Shown: in pieces, positions 5,555-11,959 of the stretch
How the letters are laid out: the number at the start of each line of letters is the position of its first letter
Position numbering within the stretch: position 1 is the first letter of the stretch
NCBI GenBank assembly: GCA_023443985.1
Contig: JAEZSJ010000003.1
Span: forward strand, 1-11,959
Direction of reading: 5' to 3'
Source: Verrucomicrobiota bacterium
Lineage (GTDB): Bacteria > Verrucomicrobiota > Verrucomicrobiia > Opitutales > Opitutaceae
Length of the DNA: 11,959 nt
Notes under the pieces: model-generated
Told to the model about the DNA's origin: nothing
Seen by the model: the letters and a program-made list of their open reading frames with translations, nothing else
Databases searched by the model: none
Program-made: the position numbers and the translations under genes

Positions 5555-6340
5555 ATGAAAAAGCTGGTTTCACTCTGCGTGCTGCTCTCGGCGGCCTGCG
5601 CGTTCGGCCAGTTGGAGTCCGCCACCGGCGAACGCCTGGCCAACTACATCAGTTGGTTCGGCGAGTTCGCCGTCGCCTCCGATGCGAACCACCCCGGCGA
5701 CCCGTCCCCGCCCCATAGCCTGCCGACTGCCGGCAACCCCGCCGGCTGGCTCGGCTGGATTCCGAACTTCGGACTAGGCACACCGCTCAGCCCGATCGCC
5801 AACACCAGCGCCGATCCCGATTTCAAGCTGCGCGTCGAGTACGTCTTCCTCGGTGAAACAGCCGGATGGAGGAACAACTGGGGCTATCGACTGAATGGCA
5901 ACCCTGCGGATGAGGAGACGATCGCCTCCAACATTCAGGCAGCCGGTTCCCTCGCCAACACCAAGTTCGGCGACTTCGGAAGCGTGGTGCTGGAGAATGG
6001 TGAAACACTCGATTTCTTCCTGCAAGGGACGGGTAGCGAAGGGGGAAAGTATTTCGTAGTCGATCCGTCGGAAAGCACCCCCACCTCGGCCACCATGCAG
6101 TCCTACTATGGCCTGTTCTTCACCTCACCCGAAGACACGGTGCCGTACACAATCGTCGGCTTCGAGGACGTTCGTCTCGGCGAATCCGGCAATGACACCG
6201 ACTATAACGACTTCCTCTTCGCCTTCCGCGCCGCCCGGGACGAAGAGCAGGCCCCCGTCCCGGAGCCGTCGACCTACGGCCTCCTCGCGGCGATGCTGTT
6301 GATCTTCCTCGCCGAGTACCGGCGCCGGAAGGCCGTCTGA
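5555..6340 (+). CDS. Secreted PEP-CTERM surface protein with DUF4114-like motif (paralog 2)
   Basis: A 261-residue exported paralog of the preceding gene. The signal peptide is MKKLVSLCVLLSAACAFGQ. Shared landmarks, in order, are a WF...F-VASD segment, GW-PNFG/NWG, PIANT, a V-LFVGETA/V-FLGETA block, W-N-WGYR, NIQAAGS/GIQAAGS, GE(S/T)LDFF, ATMQSYYG, and the DUF4114-like end (IVGFEDV, then DTDYNDFLFAFRA). The PEP-CTERM tail is VPEPSTYG, a helix and EYRRRKAV. It lacks the extra Gly/Tyr-rich loop of paralog 1 (around residues 165-195 there). Its codon use is visibly richer in A/T than the surrounding genes, which may reflect a different age or origin of this copy. It is flanked by terminators on both sides, so probably transcribed alone. 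Its function beyond a surface or matrix protein is unknown. Confidence 0.9.
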   Translation: MKKLVSLCVLLSAACAFGQLESATGERLANYISWFGEFAVASDANHPGDPSPPHSLPTAGNPAGWLGWIPNFGLGTPLSPIANTSADPDFKLRVEYVFLGETAGWRNNWGYRLNGNPADEETIASNIQAAGSLANTKFGDFGSVVLENGETLDFFLQGTGSEGGKYFVVDPSESTPTSATMQSYYGLFFTSPEDTVPYTIVGFEDVRLGESGNDTDYNDFLFAFRAARDEEQAPVPEPSTYGLLAAMLLIFLAEYRRRKAV

Positions 6341-6369
6341 CACCGTCCTTGTCTCTGCAGAGTCTCAGC

Positions 6370-6403
6370 GCGCCCCCGGGCATCAGCAGCCGGGGGCGCT
6401 TTT
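6370..6403 (+). terminator. Intrinsic terminator after the second PEP-CTERM gene
   Basis: A 10-bp perfect stem, GCGCCCCCGG (6370-6379) with CCGGGGGCGC (6390-6399), a 10-nt loop and a short T-run (6400-6403). It begins 30 bp after the stop. Confidence 0.85.
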
Positions 6404-6524
6404 GCGTGCGGGTACTGCGCCGGTCCGGCTGCGCTCTCGCACCACACTCTGGAACACCGGCTGCTCCCTTAACATCTTGCCGCGCCACCGCTCGTGCGGC
6501 TCTCTCACCGCCACACACTCCGCC

Positions 6525-7403
6525 ATGCCTCTCCGCGTCACGAAGGCTCTCATCACGGCCGCCGGCCCGGCCCAGCGCCGCCTGCCGCTGCAAACCCTCA
6601 CCGACCGCGACGGCGCGCAGAAGCCCGCGCTCGCCATCATCCTCGACGAGCTCCTCGCCGCCGGCATCGAGCAGGTCGGGCTCATCCATGCCCAGGGTGA
6701 CCGCGCCGCCTACGAGGCCGTGCTCGCCCCCTACGCCGCAAAACTCACCTACCTCGAGCAACCCGCCCCCCTGGGCTACGGGCACGCCGTGCTCTGCGGC
6801 CGCGAGTTCGTGGGCAACCAGCCGTTTCTCCTCCAGGTCAGCGACCACCTCTACGTCTCCCAATCCGCCCGAAGCTGCACACGCCAGCTCCTCGCCGTCG
6901 CCGAGGCGGAGAACTGCGCCGTCTCGGCCGTGCAACCGACCCACGAGAGCCAGCTCCAGTACTACGGCACGATCGGCGGCTCGCTCGTCCCCGGGCGCAG
7001 CGGCCTCACCGCGATCGAACGCGTGCTCGAGAAACCCACCCCCACCCTTGCCGAGCAGCACTGCCTCGTGCCGGGCCTGCGCGCCGGCTACTACCTCTGT
7101 TTCTTCGGCATGCACGTGCTCACGCCCGCGCTCTTCGACCTGCTCGCCGCCGAACAGCAGGCCAACCCGGGCGCCAAGCTCGGCCTCTCGCCCGCCCTCA
7201 ACGCCCTCGCCGCCCGCGAGAAGTACCTCGCCGCCGTGCTCGACGGCCGCCGCGCCAATCTCGAGGCGAGCTTCGGCCTCCTCCGCGCCCAGATCGCCCT
7301 CGGCCTGAGCGGCGCCAGCCGCTCCGACATCCTCGCCCTCCTCGCGGAGGAACTCGCCCTCGCCGCCGAGACGAGAAAGGGCAACGAGGGAGCGAAGGAA
7401 TGA
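6525..7403 (+). CDS. GalU-like sugar-1-phosphate nucleotidylyltransferase with an altered signature loop
   Basis: A 292-residue NTP-transferase of the UTP-glucose-1-phosphate uridylyltransferase type. The N-terminal strand and loop read ITAAGPAQRRLPLQTLTD (10-27), where GalU has AAGLGTRxLPAT. KPALAII (33-39) supplies the usual Lys. QPAPLGYGHAVLC (79-91) is the typical GalU uridine/sugar segment, VSDHLY (105-110) keeps one metal-binding Asp (D107), and EKP (169-171) is conserved. The second metal site, YDxG in GalU, appears to read ANLE near residues 244-247. The enzyme may use another sugar, work with the neighbouring fusion, or be impaired. I recall planctomycete-type relatives with AAGRGQRxLPLQ, so part of the change is probably a subfamily trait. 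The start ATG 6525 is chosen because it lies directly before the first beta strand. The last residues (RKGNEGAKE) fall in a heptad-like purine tract. The next gene follows after 85 bp. Confidence 0.85.
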   Translation: MPLRVTKALITAAGPAQRRLPLQTLTDRDGAQKPALAIILDELLAAGIEQVGLIHAQGDRAAYEAVLAPYAAKLTYLEQPAPLGYGHAVLCGREFVGNQPFLLQVSDHLYVSQSARSCTRQLLAVAEAENCAVSAVQPTHESQLQYYGTIGGSLVPGRSGLTAIERVLEKPTPTLAEQHCLVPGLRAGYYLCFFGMHVLTPALFDLLAAEQQANPGAKLGLSPALNALAAREKYLAAVLDGRRANLEASFGLLRAQIALGLSGASRSDILALLAEELALAAETRKGNEGAKE

Positions 7404-7404
7404 G
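7370..7404 (-). repeat. Weak heptad-like tract over the end of the GalU-like gene
   Basis: On the minus strand the sequence divides into pyrimidine-rich 7-mers (CTCATTC, CTTCGCT, CCCTCGT, TGCCCTT, TCTCGTC), resembling the heptads elsewhere in the window. It encodes the low-complexity C-terminus of the enzyme and includes its stop. The units are too degenerate to be certain. Confidence 0.3.
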
Positions 7405-7488
7405 GAACCGGGCGCTCCGCCGGACGCCCCGTCTCCGCCACCCCGCCGCACCGCCATCGGCCCCCTCCGCCCCATCCGCCCTGTTCCC

Positions 7489-10815
<3,327 letters not shown>

Positions 10816-10894
10816 TCTCCCGCGCTCCCACGCGACGCCCCCGCGCTCCACCCCAACGGCCCGACGTTCTTCACCCGTGGCGGAACGCGTCAGC

Positions 10895-10955
10895 GTTTCG
10901 CCTCCTGCGCTCCTTCGCCCCTTTCGCCTCAAGCCTCCCTCCTTTCGCCTCTCGC
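10895..10955 (+). repeat. Heptad repeat tract before the small membrane-protein gene
   Basis: Five in-phase 7-bp units (CTTTCGC, CTCAAGC, CTCCCTC, CTTTCGC, CTCTCGC at 10921-10955), preceded by out-of-phase copies (GTTTCGC, CTCCTGC, CCTTCGC from 10895). The last unit equals the unit in the xseA insertion. The tract ends 2 bp before the likely GTG start, taking the place where a ribosome binding site would be. No inverted partner is visible. Confidence 0.6.
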
Positions 10956-10957
10956 CC

Positions 10958-11320
10958 GTGTCCTCCTCCGCCTTTTCGGTCCTGCCGCTGTTCTTCTCGC
11001 AGCTTCTCTCGCAGTTGCCGACCATCGTCGTCTGCATCGTCGGGCTTGTGCTGCTCGCCGGCCGGCGCTCGGCGGACGCCAAGGCGATGACGTGGGCGAT
11101 GACCGGCTTCGGCCTTACCGCGGCGCTCGCGATCAGCATCCCGCTGTTCTACACCACGCTGAACTTCATCATGGCCCAGGGCAGCATCTCGATGAGCCCG
11201 ATGACGTGGGTCTATCCGGTGGTCGGACTCGTCTCCTCGGCGCTGCACGCGCTCGCGTACCTGTTCTTCCTGCTCGCGTTCCTGCGCTTCGTCCGTCCCG
11301 CCGCGCCGCGCGCGCCCTGA
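10958..11320 (+). CDS. Small three-helix membrane protein, unknown function
   Basis: A 120-residue hydrophobic protein with membrane segments at about 9-34, 44-71 and 80-112, a short basic loop after the first (GRRSADAKA) and a basic, Pro/Ala-rich tail (RFVRPAAPRAP). No signal peptide cleavage site or catalytic motif is seen, and I do not recognise a family. The start at GTG 10958 is the best choice: the frame remains open upstream, but that stretch is the heptad tract and encodes only Ser/Pro/Arg-rich sequence. It lies 142 bp after the kinase-pyrophosphorylase fusion and 134 bp before the yhbY-like gene; a shared transcript is possible but not shown. Confidence 0.65.
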   Translation: MSSSAFSVLPLFFSQLLSQLPTIVVCIVGLVLLAGRRSADAKAMTWAMTGFGLTAALAISIPLFYTTLNFIMAQGSISMSPMTWVYPVVGLVSSALHALAYLFFLLAFLRFVRPAAPRAP

Positions 11321-11348
11321 ACAGAGCCGTACGGAACCGCTCGCCGCA

Positions 11349-11391
11349 AGGACGCAAAAACCTGTCACGGTCGGACGCGGATTTGCGTCCT
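11349..11391 (+). promoter_or_regulatory. Alternative hairpins in the leader of the yhbY-like gene
   Basis: AGGACGCAAA (11349-11358) is a perfect 10-bp inverted match to TTTGCGTCCT (11382-11391) with a 23-nt loop. Inside the loop, GGACGC (11373-11378) is a second copy that can pair with the same right arm (GCGTCC 11385-11390) to form a 6-bp stem with a 6-nt loop. The two stems exclude each other, as in an attenuator or RNA switch. There is no T-run, so it is not an ordinary terminator. Confidence 0.4.
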
Positions 11392-11454
11392 CAGTCCCGC
11401 GCCTCCTGCCGCGCTTGCCTTTCCTCGCCTTCGCCGGCCACCCTCCCGCGCAAC

Positions 11455-11784
11455 ATGACCGCTCCCGCTCTCACCGGCGCCCAGAAATCCTTCCTCCGCA
11501 GCCTCGGCCAGACGATGGACTGCCAGCTCACCATCGGCCGCGAGGGCATCACCGCGCCGGTCGTCGCCGAGTTGGAGAAGCTCTTCACCCGCCACGAGCT
11601 CATCAAGGTGAAGCTGCTTGCCGAGCGCGCCGAGCGCCCCGCGCTGTGCGCCGCGATCGAGGAAAAGACCGGCGCCGCCGAAGCCGGCGCCGTCGGCAAA
11701 ACCGCCCTCTTCTACCGCGAGCACGCGGATCCGAAGAAACGCGCCATCGAGCTCCCGGAGCCGAAAGCGAAGCCGGCGGTGTGA
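11455..11784 (+). CDS. yhbY: YhbY-family CRM-domain RNA-binding protein
   Basis: A 109-residue protein covering one CRM domain, the usual size for YhbY, which binds the large ribosomal subunit precursor and helps ribosome assembly in the cytoplasm. LTGAQKSFLRSLGQ (6-19) is the typical N-terminal helix. GREGIT (28-33) stands for the conserved GxxG loop, followed by the helix VVAELEKLFTRHELIKVKLL (36-55). GKTALFYRE (81-89) is the conserved last strand. The C-terminal tail (DPKKRAIELPEPKAKPAV) is basic and Pro-rich, as often seen in this family. ATG 11455 begins directly at the domain. No Shine-Dalgarno sequence is present; the leader holds two mutually exclusive hairpins. Confidence 0.9.
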   Translation: MTAPALTGAQKSFLRSLGQTMDCQLTIGREGITAPVVAELEKLFTRHELIKVKLLAERAERPALCAAIEEKTGAAEAGAVGKTALFYREHADPKKRAIELPEPKAKPAV

Positions 11785-11806
11785 GCTGAAAATTTCGCGG
11801 CGCGAC

Positions 11807-11959
11807 ATGGGCACGACCGGCCGGCGCTCTGTCCTCGCCGAACTCCGCGCCGCCCTCGCACAGGCGCTCGCTGCGTTCCGCATCGAGGATCCGCGACAGA
11901 AGACCGCCGCAACTGACTTCTCGCGTGCGACCCCCGAGATCCCGCTTCGCCAGGAATGG
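11807..11959 (+). CDS. Possible start of another gene, running off the right edge
   Basis: From ATG 11807, 22 bp after the yhbY-like stop, 51 codons stay open to the window end. The product begins MGTTGRRSVLAELRAALAQA with an amphipathic, Ala/Leu-rich helix (about 8-24), then a polar stretch ending IPLRQEW. I do not recognise a family. It is short and in GC-rich DNA, so a chance open frame cannot be excluded. Confidence 0.35.
   Translation, partial: MGTTGRRSVLAELRAALAQALAAFRIEDPRQKTAATDFSRATPEIPLRQEW

Noticed and set aside
6402..6524. Earlier start for the GalU-like protein at an upstream ATG-like codon
   Set aside because: It would begin inside the T-run of the terminator at 6370-6403 and add about 41 residues with no family match; ATG 6525 directly precedes the first beta strand.
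7410..7429. Small hairpin after the GalU-like stop (GGGCG with CGCCC) as a terminator
   Set aside because: It has a bulge and no T-run, so it does not support a transcription stop before the fusion gene.

Overview
The window is a very GC-rich bacterial chromosome segment. It most likely comes from a verrucomicrobial (Opitutales-type) genome. The clues are two secreted proteins ending in the PEP-CTERM form common in that group (Pro-Glu-Pro-Ser-Thr-Tyr-Gly, one membrane helix, Arg-rich tail), start codons without recognisable Shine-Dalgarno sequences, and pyrimidine-rich leaders containing degenerate 7-bp repeats. This placement is an inference from sequence style; there is no rRNA or other direct marker.

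Layout. On the minus strand at the left edge, a TVP38/DedA-like membrane protein gene overlaps xseA (exonuclease VII large subunit), which runs off the window. A roughly 280-bp divergent spacer with inverted heptad-repeat tracts follows. On the plus strand come (i) an aminoglycoside-phosphotransferase-fold sugar kinase fused to a RapZ C-terminal domain, followed by (ii) a MurU-like sugar-1-phosphate nucleotidylyltransferase. Together these look like an AmgK/MurU amino-sugar salvage pair. Next are (iii, iv) two tandem paralogous PEP-CTERM proteins with a DUF4114-like motif, each with its own promoter-like leader and a clear intrinsic terminator. Then come (v) a GalU-like nucleotidylyltransferase with an altered signature loop and (vi) a 1108-residue fusion of a fucokinase-type GHMP kinase with a UDPGP/UAP-type pyrophosphorylase. 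The window ends with (vii) a small three-helix membrane protein, (viii) a YhbY-type CRM-domain RNA-binding protein and (ix) a possible start of another gene.

How it fits together. Four proteins carry enzyme domains that phosphorylate free sugars at C1 or turn sugar-1-phosphates into nucleotide sugars. The region therefore reads as a nucleotide-sugar salvage and activation cluster, probably feeding peptidoglycan or surface polysaccharide, with exported surface proteins in the middle. The most unusual parts are the kinase-RapZ fusion (an enzyme joined to a domain that in E. coli senses glucosamine-6-phosphate), the kinase-pyrophosphorylase fusion whose domain order is the reverse of Bacteroides Fkp and plant FKGP, and a 49-codon in-frame insertion in xseA bounded by inverted heptad repeats. 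Similar heptads recur at other places in the window.
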